A program made the position numbers and the translations under genes. A stretch of DNA of 64,000 nt, from NCBI RefSeq assembly GCF_016595465.1, contig NZ_JAENIK010000012.1, positions 992,001 to 1,056,000 of the forward strand, given 5' to 3'. Under the pieces are notes generated by a model, which was given only the letters and a program-made list of their open reading frames with translations, was not told the origin of the DNA and did no database searches. This stretch comes from Luteolibacter yonseiensis (lineage in GTDB: Bacteria > Verrucomicrobiota > Verrucomicrobiia > Verrucomicrobiales > Akkermansiaceae). This document shows positions 8,103 to 18,704 of the stretch, in pieces. Position 1 is the first letter of the stretch, and each line of letters begins with the position of its first letter.

Positions 8103-9929
8103 ATGGCCTTCGAGCACGCGTTCCAACAAGCTTTCATCTACCTCGCCGCCGCCGTCCTGGCGGTGGTCGTGGGAAAACAAATCCGCCTCGGCGCGGTGCT
8201 GGGCTACCTCATCATCGGTGCGGCCATCGGTCCGTGGGGATTCCACCTGATCGGAGACGCTGGACAGCAGGTCACCCATTTCGCGGAGTTCGGCGTGGTG
8301 GTGATGCTCTTCCTCATCGGACTGGAGCTGCAACCGCAGATGCTGTGGAAAATGCGGCACCAGCTCATCGGTCTCGGGTCACTGCAGGTCGTCGGCTGCA
8401 CGGCGGCCATCGCGGGAGTGGCGATGGGTTGCGGGCTCGGCTGGAAACCATCCCTCGCGCTGGGGCTCATATTCACGCTCTCCAGCACGGCCATCGTGCT
8501 TCAGACGCTGGCCGAAAAGGGGTTGCTCCACACGGAGGCGGGGCAGAATTCATTCGCGGTTCTGTTGTTTCAAGACATCGCCGTCATACCGGTCATCGCG
8601 CTGCTGCCTTTGTTGGGAAATGGCCAGGCGGCATCCGCGCACGGAGAGTCCACCGCATGGATCACCCATTGGCCGTTGTGGGCACAGGCATTGGCCACGC
8701 TCGGAGCGGTGGCCCTGATCATCATCGGCGGACGCATCTGCATGCGGCAGGTTTTCCAAGCCATCGCACGGACCCATCAGCGCGAGGCGTTCACCGGAGC
8801 CGCGCTTTTGTTGGTCATCGGGGTGGCTCTGCTGATGACGAAGGTCGGCATGTCCCCCGCACTCGGGGCCTTCGTCGCGGGAGTGGTGCTGGCCAGCAGC
8901 GAATACCGGCATGAACTGGAAAGCGACCTGGACCCGTTCAAGGGACTTTTGCTCGGGGCGTTTTTCCTCGGAGTGGGAGCCGCCATCGACTTCGGTTACA
9001 TCCGCGACCACCTGCTGTTGGTCATCGGCGGTGCGCTTGGCCTGATTCTGGTGAAGGGAGTCGTGCTTTACGGCCTCTCGAAGTGGCGGAAAGACCATTG
9101 CAAATCCTCATGGCTCTTCTCCGCGTCGCTTGCCGCGGGCGGTGAGTTCGCCTTCGTGCTCATCACGCTTTCCCTTTCCGCAGGTGTGTTCGATCTGGAA
9201 ATCGGCCGGGCCGCCGTCGCGATTGTCGCACTCTCCATGGCCACCACGCCTCTGCTCATCACACTCGCCCAGAGGGCCACCACCTGCGCCCCTGACAAGA
9301 AGCCCAAGAAGGAAAGCGATGCGGCTGACGAGGGGAATCCGGTCATCATTTGCGGATTCGGCCGCTTCGGCCATGCCATCGGCCGCCTGCTTCGTTCGAG
9401 AGGATTCGGCTGCACGGTGCTGGATCACGATGCGGATCAGGTGGAACTCCTCCGCAATGTGGGTGTGCCGATCTTCTACGGCGACGCCAGCCGTCCGGAA
9501 CTCCTCACCATCGCCGGTGCCGCGAATGCGAAGCTCCTCATCATCGCCCTCAAGGATGGGGACACCACGCTCAAAATTGTCGAAAACGCGCGCCGCCACC
9601 ACCCTCATCTCAAGATTTTCATGCGCGCCTACAGCCGCTCGGAGGCCTATCAATATCTGGATGCCGGGGAGGAACTCATTTACCGGGACACACTCGACTC
9701 ATCCCTGCGCCTCGGGGCTGACGCGCTGAAAACCCTGGGTGAAACCGAGGATGCCGCCGAGCGCGCCACCCGCCTCTATCGTGAGCGGGACGAAATCATG
9801 GTCCGGGACATGGCCCGCCACCGCCATGACAGCAAGCAGCTCCTCAGTGCCGCGCGTGAGGCCCACGAAAGCCTGAACGAACTGATGCGCCGGGACCAGG
9901 AAGCCGCTGCGGAGGCGAAATCGGCCTGA
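8103..9929 (+). CDS. KefB-like monovalent cation/proton antiporter with TrkA-N domain (CPA2)
   Basis: 608 residues. About twelve hydrophobic segments span residues 10-395, with the CPA2-typical GYLIIGAAIGPWG, GLELQPQMLW, FTLSSTAIVLQTLAEKG and LGAFVAGVVLASSEY. A charged linker leads to an RCK_N/TrkA-N Rossmann domain from about residue 412 (GFGRFG at 418-423), which in the family senses NAD(H) or glutathione adducts. The C-terminus is acidic and helical. The protein likely exchanges K+ or Na+ for H+ at the inner membrane. No KefF/KefG-type quinone oxidoreductase adjoins it, so glutathione gating cannot be claimed. The stop lies 3 bases from that of the convergent hydrolase gene. Confidence 0.88.
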   Translation: MAFEHAFQQAFIYLAAAVLAVVVGKQIRLGAVLGYLIIGAAIGPWGFHLIGDAGQQVTHFAEFGVVVMLFLIGLELQPQMLWKMRHQLIGLGSLQVVGCTAAIAGVAMGCGLGWKPSLALGLIFTLSSTAIVLQTLAEKGLLHTEAGQNSFAVLLFQDIAVIPVIALLPLLGNGQAASAHGESTAWITHWPLWAQALATLGAVALIIIGGRICMRQVFQAIARTHQREAFTGAALLLVIGVALLMTKVGMSPALGAFVAGVVLASSEYRHELESDLDPFKGLLLGAFFLGVGAAIDFGYIRDHLLLVIGGALGLILVKGVVLYGLSKWRKDHCKSSWLFSASLAAGGEFAFVLITLSLSAGVFDLEIGRAAVAIVALSMATTPLLITLAQRATTCAPDKKPKKESDAADEGNPVIICGFGRFGHAIGRLLRSRGFGCTVLDHDADQVELLRNVGVPIFYGDASRPELLTIAGAANAKLLIIALKDGDTTLKIVENARRHHPHLKIFMRAYSRSEAYQYLDAGEELIYRDTLDSSLRLGADALKTLGETEDAAERATRLYRERDEIMVRDMARHRHDSKQLLSAAREAHESLNELMRRDQEAAAEAKSA

Positions 9930-9932
9930 CAA

Positions 9933-10808
9933 CTATCGCCCGCGCCCGTCTGCGTCCGACTGCTCCAGGATATCCCCGATCCATCGGACGATCTCCGGCC
10001 AGACGTTTCCGCCCAGCGACTCATTGTGTCTCGCACCTGGCACCAGGATCATTTTCCTCACTCCCTTGAGATGATTGAAAATGCGCTGCGCGTGGGTCGG
10101 AGGCGTGTCCGTGTCATCCGCGCCATGGACCAGAAGCACGGGAACCTTGATCGAGGAAGCAGCGATCACGGGACTTGCGGAGTCGATTTGAAAACCACCC
10201 TTTTCTTCCGCGAGTGAGAACGCCCGCCGGACCATCCAATCTGTTAGGAAAGACGGAGCGCGCTCCCTCGCCACCGTTTTGAAGTCGGAAAAGGATTCCG
10301 CGGCGACCACCGCTGTCACCCGTTCGTTGCGGCCCGCCTCCTGCAAGGCGACGGCCGCCCCGAGCGACGAGCCGATCAGCACGACAGGTCCCGGTTTCAC
10401 CGCGGCGATGACCCGTGCGAGATCCTCTTTTTCAAAACATCCGTAGCTGCAGGTGTCACCGGAAGACTCCCCATGGGCGCGGCTGTCGTAGGCCACCACA
10501 TCGAAACCAAGCTGGCGGAAACGCTCCATCACCCCCACCCCGCTCACGCGGTTGTCCGAAACACCGTGAAGGTAGATGACGGTCCCCCGTCTCCGCCCGA
10601 TGGCCGGAGCACTCCAGCCGTGAAGAGTGACGCCGTCTCCTGCGAACGTCACCTCACGGAATCCTTCAGGAGGCACCAGCGACACATGCTTTCGGAACGG
10701 ATGAAGAATCGCGGCGGCTCCCAGCGTCGGCAACAGGCACGCGAGAATGACGGACAAAGCCACGACGATGCCAAAAATCCACCACCTTTTCCGCAGACGA
10801 TTCTTCAT
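9933..10808 (-). CDS. Membrane-anchored alpha/beta hydrolase
   Basis: 291 residues from MKNRLRKRWWIFG. A basic N-terminus and one hydrophobic helix (about 10-32) suggest a membrane anchor with a periplasmic catalytic domain. VIYLHGVSDN is the oxyanion-hole strand, the nucleophile is S148 in GSSLG, the acid is probably the first or second Asp of HGADDTDTP, and the His lies in GARHNESLGG. It resembles the BAAT/YfhR-type 'serine aminopeptidase' hydrolases; the substrate is unknown. I rejected longer starts upstream because the anchor begins at this ATG. Confidence 0.8.
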   Translation of the reverse strand: MKNRLRKRWWIFGIVVALSVILACLLPTLGAAAILHPFRKHVSLVPPEGFREVTFAGDGVTLHGWSAPAIGRRRGTVIYLHGVSDNRVSGVGVMERFRQLGFDVVAYDSRAHGESSGDTCSYGCFEKEDLARVIAAVKPGPVVLIGSSLGAAVALQEAGRNERVTAVVAAESFSDFKTVARERAPSFLTDWMVRRAFSLAEEKGGFQIDSASPVIAASSIKVPVLLVHGADDTDTPPTHAQRIFNHLKGVRKMILVPGARHNESLGGNVWPEIVRWIGDILEQSDADGRGR

Positions 10809-10938
10809 AAGGCAAGGAAATGATGGATCGCAAACCACCGGTGACACAAGCAAACACCACCACCGGGCATCCTGTGTGGATGATTCCACTCTCCGTCCCT
10901 CCCCTCCTTGACTTGCACGATTCCGGGCTCCAAGTTCG

Positions 10939-11715
10939 ATGCCGATGGAAGGGTCCCAACGCAATCCCAAGGGCCGGTTCTCGGATCGGGTGGAAAACTA
11001 TATCAAATACCGGCCCAGCTATCCGCCGGAAGTGCTGGAGCTGCTGAAATCCCGCTGCGGGCAGACTGAGGAATCCGTGATCGCTGACGTGGGATCGGGC
11101 ACCGGCATCCTGACCAAGCTCCTGTTGGAAAACGCTGAACGTGTGTATGGCGTGGAACCTAACAGGGAAATGCGCGAGGCGGCGGAGCGGATGCTCGCGG
11201 ATCAGGCGAATTTCACCAGCATCCCGGGTTCCGCCGAAGCCACCGACCTGCTGACGGACTCGGTGGACATCATCGTCGCCGGACAGGCGTTCCATTGGTT
11301 CGACCGGCCGCGGGCGAAGAAGGAATTCCACCGCATCCTCCGTCCGAACGGCTGGGTGGTGTTGATCTGGAACGAACGGGAGACGGACTCCACTCCATTT
11401 CTCCGGGAGTATGAAGTCCTGCTGAGGAAATACGCGATGGACTACCAGGAAGTGGACCACATGAAGATCAGCCCGGAAATACTGAGGGAATTTTATGATC
11501 CCGCGACTTACGAAACCGGCATCTTCTCCAACAGGCAGCAATTCGATTACGAAGGACTGAAAGGCCGCTGTTTGTCATCTTCCTACATTCCCAACGCGGG
11601 ACAACCGGGGCACGACGATTTGATTGAAGAACTGGAGGCGTTGTTCGCCAAATACGAGAGCGGCGGACAGGTCGAGATCGGCTACCAGACGATGGTTTAT
11701 TACGGGAGGCTGTGA
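10939..11715 (+). CDS. Class I SAM-dependent methyltransferase
   Basis: 258 residues. FSDRVENYIKYRPSYP is a common N-terminus of Methyltransf_11 proteins. Motif I is VIADVGSGTGILTKLL (about 47-62), the acidic end of strand 2 is in YGVEPNREM, and post-motif AGQAFHWFD then FHRILRPNGWVVLIWNE complete the Rossmann methyltransferase core. The GQAFHWFD/WNER pattern is shared with small-molecule methyltransferases related to trans-aconitate or juvenile-hormone-type enzymes; the acceptor is unknown. It diverges from the hydrolase gene across 130 bases and converges on the next gene with 13 bases between stops. Confidence 0.85.
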   Translation: MPMEGSQRNPKGRFSDRVENYIKYRPSYPPEVLELLKSRCGQTEESVIADVGSGTGILTKLLLENAERVYGVEPNREMREAAERMLADQANFTSIPGSAEATDLLTDSVDIIVAGQAFHWFDRPRAKKEFHRILRPNGWVVLIWNERETDSTPFLREYEVLLRKYAMDYQEVDHMKISPEILREFYDPATYETGIFSNRQQFDYEGLKGRCLSSSYIPNAGQPGHDDLIEELEALFAKYESGGQVEIGYQTMVYYGRL

Positions 11716-11728
11716 GCGGGGAGAAGAC

Positions 11729-12244
11729 TCAGTTGGGTGGTTTGACATCGGCGGGCTGTCCGGCTTCTGGCTCGTCCAGCTTCTTTATCAGTTCGCGTGT
11801 CCGGGCGAGCTTCTCTTCCAGCGTTTCCATCCCCTTTCCTCCCTGTTTTTCGACCTTGCCGTCGGTCACTTTCAAGCTGTCCAAAGAAGACTGGACCGTC
11901 ACGAGCCTGCCCTGTTTGTTCCTGGCCAGATAGATGAGATAGGTCTCGCCCTCCTGAAGGTGGGCATCCCTGCCGCTGATTGAATATTCCCCTCCATCCC
12001 CGGAGGTGAACTTCTCATCCCAAATCTTGATGTTCTCGTTCGCCGCACATCCCTTGAGGCCTTGGACAACGACCACATCGGCAAACTCCGGGGCCTCGTC
12101 ATGAACATGGGCCACCCTGATCACGGCGATGACGCTTGATGCGGCGACCCTCTCCTCATCCGTGAGAGGATCGAAAAACGCGTCCACCGGCGAAGCAGTG
12201 AAAATGAAACAAGCCAATGCGGAAAGCAGTCGCCAAATTTTCAT
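11729..12244 (-). CDS. Secreted hypothetical protein
   Basis: 171 residues starting MKIWRLLSALACFIFTASPVDA, a clear signal peptide with likely cleavage after VDA. The mature part is short and beta-rich (VIAVIRVAHVHDEAPEFADVVVVQGLKG, a two-part match to proteins reporting on metal- or NTR-like beta folds, not assignable), then a charged C-terminal helix ending EPEAGQPADVKPPN. It follows trpG by 12 bases on the same strand, so it may be co-transcribed, but nothing ties it to tryptophan synthesis. The earlier TTG at 12250 is less likely than this ATG. Confidence 0.6.
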   Translation of the reverse strand: MKIWRLLSALACFIFTASPVDAFFDPLTDEERVAASSVIAVIRVAHVHDEAPEFADVVVVQGLKGCAANENIKIWDEKFTSGDGGEYSISGRDAHLQEGETYLIYLARNKQGRLVTVQSSLDSLKVTDGKVEKQGGKGMETLEEKLARTRELIKKLDEPEAGQPADVKPPN

Positions 12245-12256
12245 TGGCAACGGCTC

Positions 12257-12820
12257 TCACATCTTCAGGAAATTCTCCAGCATCTTCTTCCCGTCCTGAG
12301 TGAGGATGGACTCGGGGTGGAACTGCACGCCGTGCACCGGATGCTCCTTGTGCTTCAGGCCCATGATCTCCCCTTCCTCGGTCCAGGCGGTGATTTCGAG
12401 ACAGTCCGGCAGGGTGTCTCGTTTCACGATGAGCGAGTGATAACGGGTGGCTTCGAATGGATCCGGCATTCCGGCGAAGACGCTTTTTCCCGAGTGATGG
12501 ATCGGCGACGTCTTGCCGTGCATCAGACGGTCCGCGCGGACGACATCCCCACCATAGACCTGGCCGATGGATTGGTGGCCGAGGCAGACACCGAGGATGG
12601 GGATGGTGGCGCCGAGTTTTTCGATAAGCTCGCAGGAAATCCCCGCCTCGGTGGGCGTACAGGGGCCGGGTGAGATACAGATGCGCTCGGGATTGAGCGC
12701 CTTGACGTCGTCCACGGTGAGAACGTCGTTGCGGAAGATCTTCATCTCCGCTCCGAGCTCGCCGAAGTATTGGACGAGGTTGTAGGTGAAGGAATCGTAG
12801 TTATCGAGAATGAGAAGCAT
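12257..12820 (-). CDS. trpG: Anthranilate synthase component II (glutamine amidotransferase)
   Basis: 187 residues, the usual TrpG/PabA length. It starts [19 protein letters not shown] and has the amidotransferase nucleophile C79 in GVCLGHQ, an oxyanion segment SPGPCTP and the His-Glu pair in QFHPES. It releases ammonia from glutamine for anthranilate synthase, or for aminodeoxychorismate synthase because such subunits are often shared. It lies 26 bases after the large subunit gene on the same strand. No other trp genes are in the window. Confidence 0.93.
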   Translation of the reverse strand: MLLILDNYDSFTYNLVQYFGELGAEMKIFRNDVLTVDDVKALNPERICISPGPCTPTEAGISCELIEKLGATIPILGVCLGHQSIGQVYGGDVVRADRLMHGKTSPIHHSGKSVFAGMPDPFEATRYHSLIVKRDTLPDCLEITAWTEEGEIMGLKHKEHPVHGVQFHPESILTQDGKKMLENFLKM

Positions 12821-12846
12821 GGGACCGGGTTGTTTGTTTCCAGTGT

Positions 12847-14352
12847 TCAGTTTGCGGGTCCGAGCGTCCTCGCCAGTGCGATGGCGCTGAGCAGGGCCTT
12901 CGATTTGTTGACCGTCTCCACATATTCATACGTGGGGTCCGAATCCGCGACCACTCCGGCTCCGGCCTGCACGTAGGCCTTGCCGTTTTTCAGCAGGCAG
13001 GTGCGCAGGGTGATGCAGGAGTCGTGCGAGCCATCGAAACCGAAGTAACCAACCGCTCCGGCGTAGGCGCAGCGCTTGTTTTTCTCCAGGGAATTGATGA
13101 TCTGCATGGCCCGGATCTTCGGCGCGCCGCTGACCGTGCCGGCGGGGAACGTCGCGCGCAGCACGTCGTAGGCGCTGTGCGAGGGATCGAGCTCGCCGGA
13201 TACGTTCGAGACGATGTGCATGACGTGGCTGTAACGCTCCACGATCATGAAATCATCCACGCGGACCTTTCCATGTTTCGCGATGCGTCCCACGTCGTTG
13301 CGGGCGAGGTCCACGAGCATGAGGTGTTCGGCGCACTCCTTCGGATCCTTCATGAGATCCTCCGCGAGCGCGTCATCCTCCGCCGGTGTCTTCCCGCGGG
13401 GGCGCGTGCCGGCGATGGGACGGATGTCGATGCGCCCCTTGATGGAACGCACATGGACTTCCGGCGAACTGCCGACCAGCGCGAAGTCGCCGAGTTCCAG
13501 AATGAACATGTACGGCGACGGATTCACGAACCGCAGCGCGCGGTAGAGATCGACCGGTGGTTGGTCGAAGTCCGCCTCGAAGCGCTGGCTGGGGACGAAT
13601 TGGAAAATATCGCCCGCCTTAATGAACTCTTTCCCCGCGAGCACGATGGCTTCGTATTCCTCCTGCGTCGTGTTGCTGCGGGCTTCCGCCGGAGAAACCT
13701 TCGCGAGACCGTTCAACGCCGGAACGTGGAACGGCCGGTTGAGGATCTCCACCATCGCGGCGATGCGGCCGCGGGCGGCGGCATATGCCTCCTCCGGTGT
13801 CGGGAATTCATCGATGAACGCGTTCGCGATGACGTGGAGCCTGCGCAGGCGGTGGTCGAACACCAGTAGGGTGTCCGCCAGCATGAACATGGCGTCGGGA
13901 ATGCCGAGCGCGTCGGGCGGCGGATTTCCGAGCGTCGGCTCGAACTGCCGGACCGCGTCATAGGAAAGATAGCCGACCATGCCGCCGGAAAACTGTGGCA
14001 GGGATCCATGCGTGACGGGTTGGAAGGGCGCCATTTCACGCTCAAGCGCGGCAAGCACATCGTCCTCCGCCGTGAACGTGCGAACCTTGGAACCGTCACG
14101 GATGGTGATCTCCTTCTCCCTGGCCTCGAAAACAAGGCGCGGGCCGCTGCCTACGATCGACCATCGGCCACCTTTTTCCGTGCTCTCCGCGCTTTCCAGA
14201 AGGAAGGAATGGCGATTATCCCGCAATTTGAGGTATGCGGACAACGGGGTTTCGAAATCAGCAGCAAGCTGGGTGTAAACAGGCACGACATTGCCCTGCT
14301 CCGCCAGCCCGGCGAAGATTTCCAACGATGGCTCGACCGGAATGGAACTCAC
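12847..14352 (-). CDS. trpE: Anthranilate synthase component I
   Basis: 501 residues from a GTG start at 14352. The N-terminal domain has the SFLLESAES element, the LLES motif that forms the tryptophan feedback site in TrpE and is lacking in many PabB proteins. The chorismate-binding domain shows [24 protein letters not shown] and [15 protein letters not shown]. The enzyme converts chorismate and ammonia/glutamine to anthranilate. The frame remains open 55 codons upstream, but that part overlaps the amylase-like gene and lacks family character, so GTG at 14352 is preferred. No leader peptide with Trp codons is visible in the 53-base spacer. Confidence 0.92.
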   Translation of the reverse strand: MSSIPVEPSLEIFAGLAEQGNVVPVYTQLAADFETPLSAYLKLRDNRHSFLLESAESTEKGGRWSIVGSGPRLVFEAREKEITIRDGSKVRTFTAEDDVLAALEREMAPFQPVTHGSLPQFSGGMVGYLSYDAVRQFEPTLGNPPPDALGIPDAMFMLADTLLVFDHRLRRLHVIANAFIDEFPTPEEAYAAARGRIAAMVEILNRPFHVPALNGLAKVSPAEARSNTTQEEYEAIVLAGKEFIKAGDIFQFVPSQRFEADFDQPPVDLYRALRFVNPSPYMFILELGDFALVGSSPEVHVRSIKGRIDIRPIAGTRPRGKTPAEDDALAEDLMKDPKECAEHLMLVDLARNDVGRIAKHGKVRVDDFMIVERYSHVMHIVSNVSGELDPSHSAYDVLRATFPAGTVSGAPKIRAMQIINSLEKNKRCAYAGAVGYFGFDGSHDSCITLRTCLLKNGKAYVQAGAGVVADSDPTYEYVETVNKSKALLSAIALARTLGPAN

Positions 14353-14405
14353 AAGGCCGCGAGCATGGCGAGGAATCGCGGGAGGGCAAGCCTGTAGGGA
14401 TGATT

Positions 14406-17400
14406 TCAAGGAACCACCCGCGCGCGGTAGAAACGCCTGTTTTCCCCCGCCCCGCCGCCGTGTGTCATCACGGTGGAGGAACCGCTGGCGGTGACAGGTT
14501 CTCCAACGCCCGTCCAAGAACCGGAGGCCAGCGTGGCGCTGGCTTCAAGCTGGTATTTTTTCCCCGGAACCGTCGCCACGGTAATGTTCACGTCGTTTCC
14601 GGAAAGGGCGATGGCGGTTGCTTTCAGCGCGGAACTGCTGGAAAGCGGGTGGGTGCCGGCGGTGTGTTCGGCTGCGTTCGATTGACCGTCGCCGTCATTG
14701 TCGGCAAAAGGGCTCAGGACAAGCACAGGGATGGAGGAACTACTGTACGGCCCTTGGATTCCAGCCCCGTTGATCTGCCGGACGCGGGCATACACGGTGG
14801 TCCCGTAAGGCACGGTGACGGACTGGTTGGTGGCCGTGGTTGGTGCGTCAAACAAGTCGACTCCATCAAGGGTGGACCCGATCTGCAAATGGTAGCCTGT
14901 GAGACCGCCCCCGGGATCGCTGGCGGCGGCCCAGTTGAAAGAGACCTGATTTCCCACGACCGTCCCGAAAAGGGCAAGTGCCGGAACCGGAGGGTTTGGA
15001 GCGGGGGGCAGCGTGTCGCCGGGTAGGAATTTCACCCGCCGCGACGCGGTGAGACCCACCCACGGGGAAGGTCTCGCGTGGGTGATCTCCACCCGATGCA
15101 GGAAATCCGGCCGGCCATCATAAAGATCCGGCAACTTGAACGCGAGCGCATGGTAGGCTGTCGTCTCGTTATACACGATCGAGAGAGCGGCAGGCGCCAG
15201 CACCGGTCCCGTGCCGTTCCAAGTGTCGTCCGCGCCGTAACGAACGGTGAAACGTGCTTTCAGTTCAGCCTCACCCAAGCCGTCGGCAAGTGATTTGGAA
15301 AAATACACCTTCAAAACGTAGTCGTCATCGATCGCGCTGCCGTCGTCCTGAGGATACGCGACAAACACGCGCAGGTCAGGACCGGAGGTGTTCACCGTGC
15401 GGATGAGCGTCGTGAAATGTCCCGCGACGTCCGACAGCGCGTTGTCCGCCGATGATCCGGGTTCTTTCAGGCGGACTGAAATCGTGCCTGTTCCGGACGC
15501 CGGGATGTTCACGTAGTTGAAACGGAACTCACGGGTGTGCCGCGTGTCAGCCGGGGCGATCGTCGCACCGGGGGTGACTTCGGACGCCCGGACCCACGTG
15601 CCATTGCCATTGTTCGACGCGGTGGTGCTGTCGTTGTTCGTCGGATCGCCATCGTCGATCTTGTACCAGACTTCCGTTGTCGATTGGTCGGCGCGCACAA
15701 CCACTCCGTACTCGCTGCCACCGACGGTTCCACCATCCGCGGAGGGATAGACGATCTGGCCGGACGCGCGTTCGGCATCGTAGTAGAAGGTCTGGGTGAC
15801 GGTGTTGTAGAGGGAGGTCTTGCCAGGACGCTTCAGGAACGTCCGGGCCCGAAGCACGTGGAATCCTTCAGCAAGCCCTGTCTCGGAGCCTCCATAGTCA
15901 TTGTGCGGCGCATGAACTGCCTGCGTGGCGTTGAAGTTGTCGATATGGAACACCGTCATCATCCGCAGCTTGCGGGCGACCGAGCCGGGGCCGGAAGGAT
16001 AGACACTGGCGAGCGGAGAGCCTCCCGCCGACTCCCGCAGCGCGCTGATTTTATATTTCAAGGTCCCCGGGGGAACCGGAGCCAGCACCGCCTTGAACCA
16101 ACTGCCGCCGGCGAAGTCGGTGTTGTAAGGAAGCTGGATGACCCGGGTGGTGCCGAGACCCTCACCGCCCGCACCCTCGGGGTTGGTTCCATCGTTGGTA
16201 TAATAAAGGAACGCCTTGTAGCCATCGAGGCCCGTGTTGGTCTTCACCCAGAATTCCAAGCCCGAACCGGTGTTGTCCACCTGCGTGCCGCCATCCGGTG
16301 CGGGAGCCGCGGGATCATGATAAACAAACTGGGCGGAATCCTGGTATGCCGGGTTCGTCCCGCCGCCGTTCACCACCGCGCCGCCGACCGTGAAGGTCTC
16401 CGCGCCGGAGGAACCGATGATATTGCGCGCCGTGTTGACCGCGGCGAACTTTTCCGGACCGGTACGTTTGACGAAGCTCGGTTGTTCGTAGCCATTGAAC
16501 CCATCCGTCGAGACAGCGGGTGGATGATCCCGGTAAAACGGATCCGTCCCGGGACGTGTGCCATTGAGGTCGATGCCCCCGTCCAGGCGCAGCAGGACAT
16601 TCTCCGCGGAGCCGTCGGCACGGACGACGAAGCGCAGGTCCGTGGCGCTGGTGACACGCGGGATCTCCACCTGATAGGCGTAATCGTTGGTCACGGCGTC
16701 CGGCAGGCCGTAAGGGTTGAAACCGGCATCTCCATCCGATCCGTCACGCCTCGTGACGGTCACGCTGCCGACGGGGCGGTCGTTCTCATAGATCGAGATC
16801 GGCGCGCCACCGGCGTTTTTCCACAGGTCGGACGCTTCCGGAGTGCGGGGCGCGAATGCGAAGTAACTCCCGGAGGGAACGACGGCGGACGAGAGGTCGG
16901 ACGCGTATTTGTAGAAACCGAGCTGGCTGGCGTCTCCCCTGGCATATTGGTAGAGATATTCATCCCCGGTGTTCGGATTGTTTTCCGCGCCTCCGCCACC
17001 GGTGGAAGGAAAGGACGTGCCGCCCGTGAGGGGAACACCCGAGGCGTAGTTGTCATTGACGGCCATCAGCATGGTCACCCCCGCCGCGTCGGACATGCCG
17101 CCGTTCTCACGTTTGTCGACGCGTTCGTAGGTGATCAGGTCCGCGCCGCCGGAGACTCCCTTCTGCCAGCCGCGTGCGAAATCCTGATGGATCTTCAGAA
17201 GATTCGGAATCCGCTGGTCACCCCACTGCCCGAGAAAGGCGGTGTTCGCATGACGAGGAAACGCTCCGCCACTTCCACCCAGCACTCCGGCGTGGTAGTT
17301 TCCATCGGTATAAACCAGCCCCATGCCCGCGCGCGTGAAATAGATGGCGTGCTGGAGTTCGCGGCGGTTCGCATAATCGCTGTCATGGCTCTGCGCGTGC

Positions 17401-18554
17401 ATCACCGCCACGCTGTCCGGGAAACCACCGGTGCCCGCGTATTGATAGTTGTTCAACCCGGAGGAGGGATTCCCCAACAGGTTGTTCAGATTCGAGCGGA
17501 GATCGTTGTCCACCAGACGCATCCCGGCATCGATGTAGGGACCGTAGGCGGGCGGCTGGCCGAGGTGCTCGCCGAACATCATCGCGTCATCCCTCCCCTG
17601 CTCCGTGTTGAAGACGCTGTCACGGTGGTTTGGATCCGAAAATCCGCGCGTGATGTTGAACTGCCGCTGCGCCTGCCCCAGATAGCCATAGTCGCTGGAG
17701 TTCTTGTCGTCACCGTAGGTCGCACCGAAAAAATCCGCGGGCGTGTGCTTCACCGCATCCAGCCGGAAACCATCGGCCTTCGTGCGATCCAGTTGCCAGC
17801 GGGCGGCGCGATTGAGCATGTCCTCCACCCGCTCGGAGTAAGCCTCCGGGTGTGCGTTCAGGTAGGCGGTGGTCAGCCCGTTGCCCGTGCCGAAGCCCAC
17901 ATAATTTCCCGAGGCATCGTAGCAGTAGTATTCCGGATGGTTCGGGTGGCGGATGAACTTGGCCTTTGGAATCGTGCTTCCCTCGTAGGCTCCGTGGTTG
18001 AAATTGGTGGGACCCGGCTCGGTGGCGATGTCCAGAAGGTCCGAGAGCCCGAGATTCTGCACCTGCCAGGCGTCGTTCCAATCCCGTGTGTTGTCCCATT
18101 TGCGATAGAATCCGTCCTCGGTCCTGCGCAGATGGAAATCCTCCGGGACAAAGCCCGGATAGATATCGGCAGGTGTGTCCGCGTTGTATTTCGGAATATC
18201 GAACGCGTTATGATTCATCACATTGTCGAAATAAACGCGGATCCCGAACCGATGGGCGACCCGCACCAATTCAAGCAGCTCCGCTTCCGTGCCGTAGCGG
18301 GTGCGCACGGTTCCCCGCTGGTCCTTCGATCCGAGATCAAAACGGTCCCAGACATCATACCCGACGGATAATCCGCCGCTTGCCTTCGTGGGCGGCGGCA
18401 GCCAGAGCGATTGATAACCCGCCTCCGCCAATTCCGGCATCTTGCGGGTGATTTCCGCCCAGCTCGTGTTGAAATACTGCAACATCGACTCCCCGCGTGC
18501 CGGACAGACAAGCAGCAGCACCGCCAGAAACGCGCGCGACAAAATGGATTTCAT
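14406..18554 (-). CDS. Secreted multidomain alpha-amylase-like GH13 enzyme
   Basis: 1382 residues starting MKSILSRAFLAVLLLVCPARG, a signal peptide. The four GH13 regions are visible: DNVMNH (110-115), DGFRLDAVKH (261-270, nucleophile D266), E329 in MFGEHLG as acid/base, and HD at 390-391 in QSHDSDYA. After the barrel come several beta-rich segments, an FnIII-like domain around PVPALALFGTVVGNQVSFNW, one DNDGDGQSNAAEHTAGTHP calcium-type repeat and a C-terminal YQLEASATLASGSW module common in secreted verrucomicrobial proteins. It probably hydrolyses alpha-glucans outside the cell. It diverges from ispH and is followed after 53 bases by trpE, which seems unrelated. Confidence 0.85.
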   Translation of the reverse strand: MKSILSRAFLAVLLLVCPARGESMLQYFNTSWAEITRKMPELAEAGYQSLWLPPPTKASGGLSVGYDVWDRFDLGSKDQRGTVRTRYGTEAELLELVRVAHRFGIRVYFDNVMNHNAFDIPKYNADTPADIYPGFVPEDFHLRRTEDGFYRKWDNTRDWNDAWQVQNLGLSDLLDIATEPGPTNFNHGAYEGSTIPKAKFIRHPNHPEYYCYDASGNYVGFGTGNGLTTAYLNAHPEAYSERVEDMLNRAARWQLDRTKADGFRLDAVKHTPADFFGATYGDDKNSSDYGYLGQAQRQFNITRGFSDPNHRDSVFNTEQGRDDAMMFGEHLGQPPAYGPYIDAGMRLVDNDLRSNLNNLLGNPSSGLNNYQYAGTGGFPDSVAVMHAQSHDSDYANRRELQHAIYFTRAGMGLVYTDGNYHAGVLGGSGGAFPRHANTAFLGQWGDQRIPNLLKIHQDFARGWQKGVSGGADLITYERVDKRENGGMSDAAGVTMLMAVNDNYASGVPLTGGTSFPSTGGGGAENNPNTGDEYLYQYARGDASQLGFYKYASDLSSAVVPSGSYFAFAPRTPEASDLWKNAGGAPISIYENDRPVGSVTVTRRDGSDGDAGFNPYGLPDAVTNDYAYQVEIPRVTSATDLRFVVRADGSAENVLLRLDGGIDLNGTRPGTDPFYRDHPPAVSTDGFNGYEQPSFVKRTGPEKFAAVNTARNIIGSSGAETFTVGGAVVNGGGTNPAYQDSAQFVYHDPAAPAPDGGTQVDNTGSGLEFWVKTNTGLDGYKAFLYYTNDGTNPEGAGGEGLGTTRVIQLPYNTDFAGGSWFKAVLAPVPPGTLKYKISALRESAGGSPLASVYPSGPGSVARKLRMMTVFHIDNFNATQAVHAPHNDYGGSETGLAEGFHVLRARTFLKRPGKTSLYNTVTQTFYYDAERASGQIVYPSADGGTVGGSEYGVVVRADQSTTEVWYKIDDGDPTNNDSTTASNNGNGTWVRASEVTPGATIAPADTRHTREFRFNYVNIPASGTGTISVRLKEPGSSADNALSDVAGHFTTLIRTVNTSGPDLRVFVAYPQDDGSAIDDDYVLKVYFSKSLADGLGEAELKARFTVRYGADDTWNGTGPVLAPAALSIVYNETTAYHALAFKLPDLYDGRPDFLHRVEITHARPSPWVGLTASRRVKFLPGDTLPPAPNPPVPALALFGTVVGNQVSFNWAAASDPGGGLTGYHLQIGSTLDGVDLFDAPTTATNQSVTVPYGTTVYARVRQINGAGIQGPYSSSSIPVLVLSPFADNDGDGQSNAAEHTAGTHPLSSSSALKATAIALSGNDVNITVATVPGKKYQLEASATLASGSWTGVGEPVTASGSSTVMTHGGGAGENRRFYRARVVP

Positions 18555-18704
18555 GAAAACAAGATCACCGCCGGAAATGGGTTTGGCGGACTTTCCCAAC
18601 CCCATCTGTCGCTCCGAAATCCCGGGTTTACAAGCATTCACATCGCGGGATTCGTGGAAAATGAGTTGGTCGTCCGCCGTTTCACGACTATATCCCCCGC
18701 AGAG

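Noticed and set aside
14353..14406. Trp attenuator before trpE
   Set aside because: The 53-base spacer has no leader peptide with Trp codons and no competing stems.
15537..18371. 944-codon open frame antisense to the amylase-like gene
   Set aside because: Arg/Val/Gly-rich translation with no domain; the GH13 motifs on the minus strand explain the region.
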